In this document: piece by piece, positions 42,488-51,317 of the stretch
How the letters are laid out: each line of letters starts with the position of its first letter
How positions within the stretch are numbered: the stretch's first letter is position 1
Source: Burkholderiales bacterium Ga0077544
Lineage (GTDB): Bacteria > Pseudomonadota > Gammaproteobacteria > Burkholderiales > Burkholderiaceae_D
Reading direction: 5' to 3'
Length of the DNA stretch: 64,000 bases
Assembly: GCA_001464355.1 (NCBI GenBank)
Contig: LNEU01000015.1
Span: 277,098-341,097 of the forward strand
Made by a program: the position numbers and the translations under genes
Notes under the pieces: model-generated
What the model was told of the DNA's origin: nothing
What the model saw: only the letters and a program-made list of their open reading frames with translations
Database searches by the model: none

Positions 42488-43777
42488 ATGAGTATCGACA
42501 TGATTTCTCGCAGAGGTTTTCTCGCAACGGCAACAACGCTAGTAGGGGCAGGCTTGGTCAGCAAGGCGGGTGCTGTTTCGATTCCGGAAGCGCAGATCGT
42601 TCAGCATGCGCGTACCTTGCCGCCCATCGCCCCAGCGAATGGCCGTCCATTCAATCCAGTTGTAACACTTAACGGCTGGAGCGCACCATGGCGCATGAAG
42701 AATGGCTGGAAGGAATTCCATCTGATCGCCGAACCCGTGATTCGCGAACTCGCGCCCGGCATGAAAGCGACTCTGTGGGGTTACAACGGCTCCAGCCCGG
42801 GGCCAACGATAGAAGTGGTCGAAGGCGACAAGGTACGGATATTCGTGACCAACAAACTGCCTGAACACACGACCATACACTGGCATGGCCAGCGTCTGCC
42901 GAATGGGATGGATGGCGTGGGCGGTGTGACACAACCACAAATCCCGGTCGGCAAAACCTATGTCTATGAATTTGAAGCGAAGCGTCCCGGCACCTTCATG
43001 TATCACCCGCATGCAGATGAAGTCACGCAAATGGCGATGGGCATGATGGGATTCTGGGTCACGCATCCTAAGAATCCTGAGCAGTACAAGGTCGATCGCG
43101 ATTTCGTGTTCCTGTTGAACTCCTACGACATCGAACCCGGCAGCAGCACGCCCAAGGTGAATACGATGCTGGACTTCAATCTTTGGACCTGGAACAGCAG
43201 GGTGTTTCCCGGTATCGATCCACTGGTATGCCGGCAGGGCGACCGCGTGCGCATACGCTTCGGCAACCTGAGCATGACCAATCACCCCATCCATATTCAC
43301 GGCCATGAATTCGAGGTGACCGGTACCGATGGCGGCTGGGTACCCAAATCTGCACGCTGGCCGGAAGTGACAACCGACGTCGCCGTCGGGCAAATGCGCG
43401 CGATCGAGTTCGACGCGACCGATGCGGGCGACTGGGCCTTCCATTGCCACAAAGGACATCACACGATGAATGCGATGGGACATGGCGTGCCGACGATGAT
43501 AGGCGTGGATCAAAGCAAGATCGCCGAAAAAATCATACGCATTATTCCCGACTACATGGTGATGGGCGACAAGGGCATGGCCGACATGGGGTCTATGGAA
43601 ATGCCTCTGCCCGACAACACGCTGCCGATGATGAGCGGAAACGGGCCGTTTGGCCCCATCGAGATGGGCGGCATGTTCACGACGGTCAAGATACGCAAGG
43701 ACCAGAAGCCGGGCGACTACAAGGACCCGGGCTGGTACAAACATCCCAAAGGCAGCGTCGCCTACGAACTGAAATAA
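42488..43777 (+). CDS. Two-domain multicopper oxidase, periplasmic
   Basis: A 429-residue blue copper oxidase, probably oxidising Cu(I) to less toxic Cu(II). A Tat signal (SRRGFLATATTLVGAG) precedes domain 1 with copper motifs HWHG (131-134) and HPH (173-175), which has no type 1 site. Domain 2 has NHPIHIHGHEF (265-275) and HCHKGHHTMNAM (319-330), which matches the HCH-x3-H-x4-M type 1/type 3 pattern. Only two cupredoxin domains are visible, unlike three-domain CueO/PcoA. A Met-rich tail (about 354-396) may bind Cu(I). Its position between a TolC-like and a CopI-like gene supports copper detoxification. Confidence 0.88.
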   Translation: MSIDMISRRGFLATATTLVGAGLVSKAGAVSIPEAQIVQHARTLPPIAPANGRPFNPVVTLNGWSAPWRMKNGWKEFHLIAEPVIRELAPGMKATLWGYNGSSPGPTIEVVEGDKVRIFVTNKLPEHTTIHWHGQRLPNGMDGVGGVTQPQIPVGKTYVYEFEAKRPGTFMYHPHADEVTQMAMGMMGFWVTHPKNPEQYKVDRDFVFLLNSYDIEPGSSTPKVNTMLDFNLWTWNSRVFPGIDPLVCRQGDRVRIRFGNLSMTNHPIHIHGHEFEVTGTDGGWVPKSARWPEVTTDVAVGQMRAIEFDATDAGDWAFHCHKGHHTMNAMGHGVPTMIGVDQSKIAEKIIRIIPDYMVMGDKGMADMGSMEMPLPDNTLPMMSGNGPFGPIEMGGMFTTVKIRKDQKPGDYKDPGWYKHPKGSVAYELK

Positions 43778-43792
43778 AGAACAGGAGCGGAA

Positions 43793-44287
43793 ATGAAAAA
43801 ATTTAATTTCGTCGTACTGCCGTTGTTGCTCGCATCATGCGTGGCGTTTGCGCATGGGGATGAAACCCCTGCAAAAGACAGATTCGATGCAGCGGCAAAC
43901 GAACAGATGACATTCGGCATCGCTGGTGACCCGACAACAGCCAGCAGGACCATACGGATAGCGATGGATGACAGCATGCGTTTTACGCCTGGCTTGATCA
44001 CGGTCAGGCAGGGAGAAACAATCCGCCTGGTCTTCACGAACAATGGAAAAATCATGCATGAAGCCGTCATAGGCACCATGCCGGAATTGCAGCAGCATTC
44101 AGCGCTGATGAAAAAATTCCCGACGATGGAGCATGAGGCTCCCTATATGGCGCATGTCAAGCCTGGCCAGTCGCAGGAAATTATCTGGACCTTCAACAAG
44201 GCAGGCGAATTTTACTTCGCTTGTCTGATCGCCGGTCATTTTGAAGCGGGCATGGTAGGCACGATTACTGTGATCGCGAAAAACTAA
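43793..44287 (+). CDS. CopI-type periplasmic cupredoxin
   Basis: A small secreted blue-copper-like protein of 164 residues. A signal peptide ends near CVAFA, followed by a His-containing start (HGDETP). The cupredoxin fold is shown by GETIRLVFTNNGKIMHEAVIG, with the first copper His in KIMHE, and by the C-terminal loop FACLIAGHFEAGM, giving Cys, His and Met ligands. Proteins of this type (CopI) protect against periplasmic copper in beta- and gammaproteobacteria. It is 15 bases after the oxidase gene, with an AGGAGC ribosome-binding site. Confidence 0.87.
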   Translation: MKKFNFVVLPLLLASCVAFAHGDETPAKDRFDAAANEQMTFGIAGDPTTASRTIRIAMDDSMRFTPGLITVRQGETIRLVFTNNGKIMHEAVIGTMPELQQHSALMKKFPTMEHEAPYMAHVKPGQSQEIIWTFNKAGEFYFACLIAGHFEAGMVGTITVIAKN

Positions 44288-44341
44288 TCAGGACCTGGTG
44301 TCCGTCATTCGCAAATTAAGTATGTTTTAAAAGGGTAAATC

Positions 44342-44689
44342 ATGAAGTTTTTAACTAAAACCATTCTTGCCGTTTTCCTGGCAGGTTCAGCGAGTGTCGC
44401 AAGTCATGCCGCCGATGCTACCGCAAGCAATACCACGCAAGTTACCGATGCCGCCAAGTCCGCCACGCCGATGAGCGAAGGCGAAGTCAGACGAATTAAC
44501 AAGGAAGGAGGCAAGGTAACCATCAAGCACGGACCACTGGATAATCTAGATATGCCGGGCATGACGATGATATTTCGCGTCCAAGATCCCGTGATGCTGG
44601 ATCAACTCAGGGAAGGTGACAAGATTAAATTTGTCGCCGACAAGGTTGATGGGGTATTCGTGGTGAAGGAGCTTCAAATAGCGGATTGA
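44342..44689 (+). CDS. CusF-like periplasmic copper-binding protein
   Basis: A protein of 115 residues with a signal peptide cut near SHAA. The OB-fold domain (about 45-113) has the CusF pattern: GEVRRINKEGGKVTIKHGPL with the Cu-liganding His, followed by LDMPGMTMIFRV with the two liganding Mets, and a closing strand ending in VVKELQI. The Trp that covers copper in CusF is replaced (no Trp in the mature protein). It would chaperone Cu(I) or Ag(I). It lies 54 bases after the CopI gene and ends the cluster. Confidence 0.87.
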   Translation: MKFLTKTILAVFLAGSASVASHAADATASNTTQVTDAAKSATPMSEGEVRRINKEGGKVTIKHGPLDNLDMPGMTMIFRVQDPVMLDQLREGDKIKFVADKVDGVFVVKELQIAD

Positions 44690-45008
44690 GCATGCTCACA
44701 TATGCAGATGCGTGAATCCACATGTTTGCATTCAAGCGCGAGAACTCACCAGGCATCACGCATCAGGCTTCAGGCAATCGACAGGGTTCCATGGCATTTG
44801 GTAAAACAATGGGACTGACATGCCGTGACGGATGTGAAGTTTTATATCGGCTGCGTGTTGTATAGATGGAGGCGGTCGACTTGCACCAAGAAACACGTAA
44901 AAATGAAGAAGCACGCTGACAGCCTCTGCCATCAGCGTGCTTCTTCAGGCCGTGAGCAAAACCACATTTAACAACCAGCTACGCTGTTTCGCCCAGATTA
45001 AGCGTGGC
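44690..45008. other. Intergenic region between the copper cluster and sodC
   Basis: These 319 bases contain no gene. The only strong element is the sodC terminator listed separately. Short frames on either strand lack ribosome-binding sites. Confidence 0.5.
44898..44947 (-). terminator. Very strong terminator of sodC
   Basis: A perfect 16-bp stem (TGAAGAAGCACGCTGA with its complement at 44932-44947) encloses a 12-nt loop. Read leftward it is followed by TTTTT, so it terminates the leftward sodC transcript 62 bases after the stop. Confidence 0.85.
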
Positions 45009-45539
45009 CTATTTCAAACTGATCACGCCGCAAGCCAGACGCTTGCCGGAATTGCCGGTGGGCTGCGTTGTGTAATCGTCCGGATCCGCATGCACGATCA
45101 AGCCTTTCCCTATGATGCTATGCGCACCGCTTTTGGATAACGTAATTTGGCTGGCCGGTATGGCGATAGCCAGCGTTGCTGTCCCCGTTGCATCGGCAGT
45201 CAGATTGCCAAAGTCGCCAGCATGACGCTCGGCAGTGGAAGGGGAGCCGTGTTTTGTGCCGGACGGATTGAAATGGCCACCCGCGCTGGTCGCATCCGGT
45301 GCGCTGCAATCACCTTTTTCATGAATGTGAAAGCCGTGTGTACCTGGCGACAGGCCTTGTATGCGGGCATTGACCAACACCTTGTCATCCTGTTGGGTAA
45401 AACTCACGATGCCGCTTGTCGTGTTGCCCTGTGTCGGTTTCATGATGGCTTCGGCTGCCATCGGCGATTTTGAAAAACCGGCACAAGCCGTAACGACAAC
45501 AACAGCGCTTAAAACTGTCACAACTGGAATGATCTTCAT
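45009..45539 (-). CDS. sodC: Cu/Zn superoxide dismutase, lipoprotein form
   Basis: Periplasmic enzyme converting superoxide to hydrogen peroxide and oxygen, 176 residues. The signal has a lipobox-like VVTACAG, so it is probably membrane-anchored. All metal sites are in place: GFHIHEKGDC (Cu ligands and the disulfide Cys), GGHFNPSGTKHG and RHAGDFGN (Zn and bridging ligands) and IVHADPDDY for the last copper His. The electrostatic-loop Arg is in GKRLACGV. It is next to, and convergent with, the copper cluster, which would help supply copper and remove peroxide-generating stress. Confidence 0.93.
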   Translation of the reverse strand: MKIIPVVTVLSAVVVVTACAGFSKSPMAAEAIMKPTQGNTTSGIVSFTQQDDKVLVNARIQGLSPGTHGFHIHEKGDCSAPDATSAGGHFNPSGTKHGSPSTAERHAGDFGNLTADATGTATLAIAIPASQITLSKSGAHSIIGKGLIVHADPDDYTTQPTGNSGKRLACGVISLK

Positions 45540-45858
45540 GTCTGCATTCTCCTGTATGAATGATTGGTTCTATCAACCTTGGTAACGCGCTATCTGCGGT
45601 TGCCGGTTGAAAGAGTCGCATGCTTCTGATGGCTTGCTGCTACTGCGTTTCACAACCTTATGCTGTATACATTGTTAAAGTCACGCGCACACCGACAACA
45701 CTGAGACATGGGTTTTCCACTATCAAAACAATTACTTGCAGCGCCTTCCTCACAAACTTTTCAGGATGGAAAATGGAATTCAATGTTTTTCAGTGTTTAT
45801 CAGACAATGTTTATTGAGTGTAGTTCGTGTATTCGTTTTTGACAGCGGGAGTGGCGGC
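45540..45858. other. Intergenic region upstream of sodC
   Basis: This holds the leftward sodC promoter; no motif was identified with confidence. A rightward 65-codon frame at 45620 has no ribosome-binding site and a random composition, so it is not called. Confidence 0.4.
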
Positions 45859-46213
45859 CTATAGCAGGTCGATACCGAAGCGACGCAAAACAAAAGCGAA
45901 CAGGGCAAAGCAGATTATCGTAATGGGGAATACCGACAGCGTCGGCCAAAATCTGAGGTGCGGCAATAAGGCCGGTAAAACAAGAAACATCGGCAGGGTT
46001 GGGAATCACATACCAAAATGTGTACCAGGCATGATTCGCTAATTCGCTTTTTTGCTTGCGTCTCGATATGAAGCCAGATCAGGGTCAAGATCGTGATGAT
46101 GGGTAAAGTAGCGATCAGCCCGCCGAGTTTATCGCTGCGTTTGGCAAGTTCCGTAACAAGAACAACCACGCCCGCAGTAATCAAATCAAATACTTGTTAA
46201 TAATCCAGGTCAT
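45859..46213 (-). pseudogene. DUF3147-type membrane protein gene broken by frameshifts
   Basis: Reading leftward from the ATG at 46213, a normal DUF3147-like membrane protein can be followed only by changing frame three times. The start reads MTWIINKYLI and stops at once, owing to a 5-bp tandem duplication (TTTGA TTTGA). Then ITAGVVVLVTELAKRSDKLG to WLHIETQ continues in a second frame. After an A-run and GCGAATTAGCGAATCA repeat, LANHAWYTFWYVIP follows in a third. After an extra C, LPMFLVLPALLPHLRFWPTL to LRRFGIDLL ends at the TAG at 45859. The amino-acid pattern remains well conserved in each frame, so the inactivation is recent or partly due to sequencing error. Confidence 0.7.
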
Positions 46214-46505
46214 TGCCTATCATCCATATGTATATCGACGGGATTAAGTATTGCAGCTCTGTTATTGCACCTCTGTTGATGCCCGATAATTTGAAGGATG
46301 GCATAACATTTTATAAATTCTGGGCCAGTATCCCATGCACATGGGATGTTTTTTTGTTCCAGAGTCAGCAGAATGCGTGCATTAATCAATCATCAATTGA
46401 GCCAGCGCAATGCATGATATTTGAGCGCTTGTTTTATATAGGCCTTGGCTTATATTGAATCTACTTTCCGGATAGGTTGAGTGTTCTTTTCGAAAGGAGC
46501 GTCCC

Positions 46506-46832
46506 ATGTACTTTGAAAGATATGAGCAAACTGCTTTAGATGACCCTTTATCCGCATCGCAAGGAAAATACCGTTGGCGTTTTTGGGCCAATGGAAAAAT
46601 AATTTTTGCCAGCGCCGAGGGCTATCACAATCAGGATGAGCGGGAACGTTCGCTAGAGATCGCGCGTGCGACAAATTTCATGACACCGGTCGTCGATGCT
46701 CCTGTGAGCGCAGGGTTTGCCGGTATAGATACGGTTGGTTTGATCAATACGGTCAGTGGCCAGCCACGGACGATCAGATTTGAGGATCCAGTTTTGGGTT
46801 TGCTTGAAGGCTGCAGCAAGAACGATACATAA
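46506..46832 (+). CDS. DUF1508 (YegP-like) domain protein
   Basis: A protein of 108 residues with one DUF1508-type motif: YRWRFWANGKIIFASAEGYHNQDERERSLEIARA, the FKxKxxNGxxIxxSxxY pattern. Such short beta-rich proteins are often induced by stress, but their role is unknown. The ATG at 46506 is preceded by GAAAGGAG within about 5 to 12 bases. E. coli YegP has two motif copies; here only one is visible, and the remainder (FEDPVLGLLEG) is variable. It lies 132 bp upstream of a universal stress protein gene. Confidence 0.7.
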   Translation: MYFERYEQTALDDPLSASQGKYRWRFWANGKIIFASAEGYHNQDERERSLEIARATNFMTPVVDAPVSAGFAGIDTVGLINTVSGQPRTIRFEDPVLGLLEGCSKNDT

Positions 46833-46964
46833 CAATGGTTGCAATAATGACCGAAACGCACTACAAGTTATAACGTACGCGGAAATATAAACATTTACGA
46901 CTAGATATCCAAGGCCTTGTCCTCATCGTTGTGGGCAAGAAAAACTCTTTAAAAGGATCATGAC

Positions 46965-47375
46965 ATGATGTTTAAAACAATTTTGCTGACGACTGACGGC
47001 TCGGACGCTTCGGACATGGCTGTTCGATCAACCATAGAATTTGCGAAGCAAAACGATAGCAAGATCATCGGCTTGGCGGTTGAAGAAGTACATCCTTATT
47101 TCCCTTATGCAACGGAACAAAAGGCCGGAGAAATAGCAAGGCAAAATGTCAAAAAAATTGCAGATCTTGCCGCCGCAGCAAATGTCCGTTGCGAAGTACA
47201 TACCGAACGTGGAAGCAGTCCATACGAAGAAATTATTGAAGCAGCCAAGCGTTATGGATGCGACTCGATTTTCATAGGTTCGCATGGACTCAAGGGCATA
47301 GACAGGGTTTTGCTGGGAAGCGTTGCGCAAAAAGTGCTGATCCATAGCTCCGTGCCTGTTGTGATCCTCAAATAA
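46965..47375 (+). CDS. Universal stress protein
   Basis: A single-domain UspA-like protein of 136 residues that forms nucleotide-binding dimers in the cytoplasm. It opens with FKTILLTTDGSDASDMAVR and closes with the ATP-binding motif GSHGLKGIDRVLLGSVAQKVL (G-2x-G-9x-G-S), so it belongs to the ATP-binding branch. It follows AAAAGGATC upstream of the ATG. Physiological role not deducible beyond stress survival. Confidence 0.88.
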   Translation: MMFKTILLTTDGSDASDMAVRSTIEFAKQNDSKIIGLAVEEVHPYFPYATEQKAGEIARQNVKKIADLAAAANVRCEVHTERGSSPYEEIIEAAKRYGCDSIFIGSHGLKGIDRVLLGSVAQKVLIHSSVPVVILK

Positions 47376-47470
47376 CAGAAGATGCGCTGCAAACGAGATC
47401 CCTACAGCATGTAGTCGGAAGTAGAAACTTGCTCCGCAACAGCGCGCCAATTCTGCGGGAAAATCTAGTG

Positions 47471-47500
47471 CACATGGTGCAAGTATATTTGCACCATGTG
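47471..47500. terminator. Perfect hairpin between convergent usp and xdhC-type genes
   Basis: CACATGGTGCAA and TTGCACCATGTG form a 12-bp perfect stem with a 6-nt loop (GTATAT). It is centred between the usp stop at 47375 and the leftward gene ending at 47530. No T-run flanks it, so it may terminate weakly or stabilise both mRNAs. Confidence 0.6.
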
Positions 47501-47529
47501 ATCGACAGATGAATCGATAGCCTTGCCGC

Positions 47530-48537
47530 CTAGGCAAGCTGGATTGAATGGAAAGATGGTGCGCTGGTTGTCGAAGATGGACCAAGTCCATTTTTGACAG
47601 CAATAATTTCCGCCATCACGCTCACTGCAATTTCGGCCGGCGTTTTGCTGCCGATATATATGCCGACCGGGCTATGCAGGCGTTCTAGCGAAACATGGGT
47701 TTCGCCAAAATGGGTAATCATGCGGTCACGCCGGCTTGCACTATTGCGTAGCGATCCGATTGCACCCACATAAAATGCACGGCTGTGCAGCGCTTCAAGC
47801 AAAGCCAGATCGTCCAGTTTTGGATCATGACTCAGTGCCACGATGCAGCTGCGTTGATCCGGTCTGAATGTGAGCACGGCATCGTCCGGCATTTCCGCCA
47901 CCGTCTTCACGCCAGCTACCGACCAGGTGGCGAGATACTCGGCACGCGGGTCGCAAACCGTCACGGCGAACCCGTTAAAGACCGCCATCGTAGACAGATA
48001 TTCGGCCAGTATCCCGGCGCCTATCAGCAACATCCGATATTCCGGACCGAGCGTGCAGGCAAGTTGCTTGCCGTCAAAGTACAACGGTTCGCTTGCGTCG
48101 CTGGATTCCAGAACGACTTGCCCGTCGGCGCAAGATACCGTGCGTCGCATCAGCATGCCGGACTCAAGTCTGTGCACCAGGGTGTCCAGCGCTTCATGCT
48201 GCGGATTGAACTCCAGCAGCAATTCCAAAGTACCACCACAGGGGAGGCCGAACCGATGCGCTTCGTCTGCGCTGACGCCATAGCGAACCACTTCTGTAAA
48301 TGCCGATCCGCCATTCAATGCGCTGTCGGCGTTTGCATAACGCCGTATCAGATCGTCCTCTATGCAACCGCCCGATACCGAACCAACGGCATGGCCATCC
48401 GCGCGCAATGCCATCATTGCGCCTATCGGTCGCGGCGACGAGCCCCAGGTTTTGACGACGGTTGCCAACAATGCGCGATGGTCGGCGGCGCGCCAGTCAC
48501 GCAAATTACGCAATACGGTGAGTTCTATGCTTTCCAT
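47530..48537 (-). CDS. XdhC/PaoD-type molybdenum cofactor insertion protein
   Basis: The maturation factor that binds, sulfurates or delivers the molybdopterin cofactor to xanthine-oxidase-family enzymes. The protein has 335 residues: an N-terminal XdhC/CoxI domain (TWGSSPRPIGAMMAL, VGSVSGGCIE) and a C-terminal Rossmann domain (LLIGAGILAEYLSTMA). In the E. coli paoABCD operon the last gene, paoD, has the same role; here it is also the last of the operon, starting 9 bases after the cytidylyltransferase-like gene. It would load the cofactor on the PaoC-like subunit before Tat export. Confidence 0.85.
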   Translation of the reverse strand: MESIELTVLRNLRDWRAADHRALLATVVKTWGSSPRPIGAMMALRADGHAVGSVSGGCIEDDLIRRYANADSALNGGSAFTEVVRYGVSADEAHRFGLPCGGTLELLLEFNPQHEALDTLVHRLESGMLMRRTVSCADGQVVLESSDASEPLYFDGKQLACTLGPEYRMLLIGAGILAEYLSTMAVFNGFAVTVCDPRAEYLATWSVAGVKTVAEMPDDAVLTFRPDQRSCIVALSHDPKLDDLALLEALHSRAFYVGAIGSLRNSASRRDRMITHFGETHVSLERLHSPVGIYIGSKTPAEIAVSVMAEIIAVKNGLGPSSTTSAPSFHSIQLA

Positions 48538-48546
48538 TTATTTATC

Positions 48547-49107
48547 TCAGGCTTGATTAACGGTGCGCATGAATAAGTCCTCGGCTCGTGACAAGTCATC
48601 GACCGTATCCACATCGGTGACGAGGCCCGGATCGTCGATGGACAAATCTAATACTTCGTCAGTTAAACGATACTTTTGAATCACCGACTTCGCACCGACG
48701 TCACCGGACAGGCGGGATAGCGCGTCGAAGCATGCCTTGCCGAATCCGACCGGGTGGCCTTGCTGGCCGCGGTAATGCGGCACCACTACCGTGTGACGCG
48801 CCAAGGCATCGGCTACCTGTCGCAAGCTTTCCGGCTGTATCAGTGGCAGGTCGCCGGGCAGGATTAACCATCCTGCCGCATGCGCGGTAGCGCACACACC
48901 GGCGGCGATCGAGTCAGCCATGCCATCGCCAGCCGCGCTCGTGACGATATGGGCCTGCAAGCCGGATGCCTCAACCGCACTGACTACGTGCGCCAACACG
49001 GTTGAGCCTGCGAAGGACGCGGCAAGCTTGTGCGTCGTCCCGCCCGATGCCAGGTAACGTTGCCCTTTACCGGCGGCGAGCACGATAACGATGGGTTGGC
49101 TGGACAT
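48547..49107 (-). CDS. MobA/MocA-like nucleotidyltransferase
   Basis: A protein of 186 residues with the NTP-transferase fold. LAAGKGQRY at the N-terminus binds the nucleotide phosphates, PGDLPLIQPES holds the metal-binding Asp, GHPVGF is the molybdopterin-side motif, and DVDTVDD closes the fold. Such proteins convert molybdopterin to its cytosine dinucleotide form (MocA), which xanthine-oxidase-family enzymes of this type use. It lies four bases after the PaoC-like gene, inside the five-gene operon. CTP specificity is inferred. Confidence 0.82.
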   Translation of the reverse strand: MSSQPIVIVLAAGKGQRYLASGGTTHKLAASFAGSTVLAHVVSAVEASGLQAHIVTSAAGDGMADSIAAGVCATAHAAGWLILPGDLPLIQPESLRQVADALARHTVVVPHYRGQQGHPVGFGKACFDALSRLSGDVGAKSVIQKYRLTDEVLDLSIDDPGLVTDVDTVDDLSRAEDLFMRTVNQA

Positions 49108-49111
49108 GGCT

Positions 49112-51313
49112 TTAGAGGTAGGCAGGCATCTTGTCGATCAGCTTGTCGAGCGTCACAGGATAGTCGCGCACCCGTACGCCGGTCGCGTTGTATACCGCAT
49201 TGGCAATTGCGGCTCCAACACCACAGATGCCGAGTTCGCCTACGCCTTTAGCCTTCATCGGCGATGACATCGGATCGGTTTCATCGAGGAAGATGACATC
49301 CTGATGCGGGATATCGGCGTGCACCGGAACTTCATACCCGGCCAGATCATGATTGACGAAGAAGCCGGATCGCGTATCGACTACCAGTTCTTCCATCAAT
49401 GCGGCACCGACGCCCATCGTCATGGCGCCGATCACCTGGCTGCGCGCCGATTTTGGATTGAGTATGCGTCCGGCTGCGCACACCGCCAGCATGCGCCGCA
49501 CGCGCGTTTCACCGGTCGCGATGTCGACACCGACTTCAACAAAATGCGCGCCGAAAGTGGATTGCTGATATTTCTTGTCGAGGTCGCCATACTCCATGAA
49601 ATCCTCAGCAACGATTTCTCCGCCTTCTGCGACCTGGCCCAGCGGCACGGAGCGGCCGCTTGCGCGCACCATGCCATCTGCAAACGCAGTGTCGGCCGGA
49701 TTGAATCCCAATTTTTTCGCAATCATTTCGCGCAACTTGACGCAGGCGGCATACACACCAGCGGTGGAACTATTGCCGCCCCATTGACCGCCCGAACCGG
49801 CAGATACAGGGAAGGTCGAGTCGCCCAGACGCACGACCACTTTATCAAGCGGCACGCCCATCATCTCGGCTGCGGTCTGCGCAATGATGGTGTAACTGCC
49901 AGTACCGATATCGGTCATATCGGTTTCGACGGTCACTACGCCGTTGCGATCGAGTCGAACGCGCGCGGCCGATTTCATCACCAGATTGTTGCGGAATGCC
50001 GCCGCCACACCCATGCCGATCAACCATTGGCCATCGCGGGTTTGGCCAGGCTCGGCATTGCGTGCATTCCAGCCAAAGCGATCTGCACCCGTACGCAGAC
50101 ATTCAATCAAACGACGCTGGGAAAAGCGGCGGTCTGGTTTTTCAGGATCGACCTTGGTGTCGTTGAGGATGCGGAAAGTCACGGGATCGATCTTGAGTTT
50201 TTCTGCCATCTCATCCATTGCGATTTCCAGCGCCATCAGGCCCGGAGCTTCACCCGGTGCGCGCATTGCATTTCCTTCGGGCAGATCGAGTACAGCCAGT
50301 CGCAACGAAGTCATGCGATTCGCGCCGGCATAGAGCAGACGTGTCTGCTGCACTGCGGTTTCCGGTTTGCCGCCTGGCAGATCGCCAGACCACGATTCGT
50401 GTCCAATCGCCGTGATCTTGCCATCACGAGTGGCGCCGATACGGATGCGCTGGATGGTGGCCGGCCTGTGCGTGGTGTTATTGAACATGAACGGGCGGGT
50501 GAGGGCGACTTTCACCGGCCGATTCGCAGCCCGCGCACCGAGAGCGGCCAGCAGCGCTTCGGAACGAACAAATAATTTGCCGCCAAAGCCGCCGCCGATA
50601 TAGGGTGAAATCAGCCGTACATTTTCCTTCGGTACGCCGAGCGTCTTCGCCAGATCGCCGCGTCCCCAATCGATCATTTGATTGGAGGTCCATACCGTCA
50701 GCTTGTCGCCTTGCCACGATGCGATGGACGCATGCGGCTCCATCATCGCGTGCGACTGGTCGGGTGTCGTGTAGTGGGCATCAAGCCGTACGGGGGCAGT
50801 CGCGAACGCGCCGGCAAAATCGCCGGTCTTGGTATCCGGTTCTTCTTCTTTTTTAGGCTTGGCTGCCGAATCCTTGGCCTTGGCCAGATCGTAGGCACCT
50901 TTCGCAGGAGCGTATTTAACCCGCACCAGATTGGCGGCGGAGCGCGCCTGTTCAAACGTATCTGCCACCACGATGGCAATCGCCTGATGGTAATGCTGGA
51001 TGTCCGGCCCGCCGAGCAACTTGGCAGTATTGAATCGCCCTTTGGCTAGCGTGCCCGCAGTCTCGGCAGTGACAATCGCAATCACGCCTGGTGCTTGCCT
51101 GGCTTCGTTCAGATTGATGGAGGTGATCCGGCCTTTGGCGATCGCCGATCCGATCACATAACCATAGGCAGCGTTCGGTGCCGCCGCATGCTGCTCATAC
51201 GCATAAGGCGCAGCGCCACTGGTTTTGAGCGGGCCGTCAATACGATCCACCGGACGGCCGATGACCTTGAGTTGATCGATGGGATTGGTGGTGGCAGGCG
51301 TTGTAAATTTCAT
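49112..51313 (-). CDS. paoC: Molybdopterin-binding subunit of a periplasmic aldehyde oxidoreductase
   Basis: The large catalytic subunit of 733 residues, equal in size to E. coli PaoC (732). ATG 51313 follows AAGG and is 4 bases after the FAD-subunit gene; the upstream frame is a shadow of that gene. Molybdenum-site motifs are GGGFGGK, RAPGEAPG (with the Arg that shapes substrate choice), GQWGGNSS and, near the C-terminus, KGVGELGICG with the presumed catalytic Glu. It lacks its own signal and would be exported with the small subunit by the Tat system. Aromatic and aliphatic aldehydes are likely substrates, by homology. Confidence 0.85.
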   Translation of the reverse strand: MKFTTPATTNPIDQLKVIGRPVDRIDGPLKTSGAAPYAYEQHAAAPNAAYGYVIGSAIAKGRITSINLNEARQAPGVIAIVTAETAGTLAKGRFNTAKLLGGPDIQHYHQAIAIVVADTFEQARSAANLVRVKYAPAKGAYDLAKAKDSAAKPKKEEEPDTKTGDFAGAFATAPVRLDAHYTTPDQSHAMMEPHASIASWQGDKLTVWTSNQMIDWGRGDLAKTLGVPKENVRLISPYIGGGFGGKLFVRSEALLAALGARAANRPVKVALTRPFMFNNTTHRPATIQRIRIGATRDGKITAIGHESWSGDLPGGKPETAVQQTRLLYAGANRMTSLRLAVLDLPEGNAMRAPGEAPGLMALEIAMDEMAEKLKIDPVTFRILNDTKVDPEKPDRRFSQRRLIECLRTGADRFGWNARNAEPGQTRDGQWLIGMGVAAAFRNNLVMKSAARVRLDRNGVVTVETDMTDIGTGSYTIIAQTAAEMMGVPLDKVVVRLGDSTFPVSAGSGGQWGGNSSTAGVYAACVKLREMIAKKLGFNPADTAFADGMVRASGRSVPLGQVAEGGEIVAEDFMEYGDLDKKYQQSTFGAHFVEVGVDIATGETRVRRMLAVCAAGRILNPKSARSQVIGAMTMGVGAALMEELVVDTRSGFFVNHDLAGYEVPVHADIPHQDVIFLDETDPMSSPMKAKGVGELGICGVGAAIANAVYNATGVRVRDYPVTLDKLIDKMPAYL

Positions 51314-51317
51314 GACA

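Noticed and set aside
42539..43744. A 401-codon antisense frame over the multicopper oxidase gene
   Set aside because: The plus-strand oxidase has all copper motifs and a ribosome-binding context; the antisense frame is a compositional shadow.
45620..45817. 65-codon rightward frame upstream of the DUF3147 pseudogene
   Set aside because: Cys- and Thr-rich random composition with no start signal.
49304..50575. A 423-codon rightward frame over paoC
   Set aside because: It is antisense to the molybdopterin subunit with its catalytic motifs, has atypical composition and no recognisable domain.
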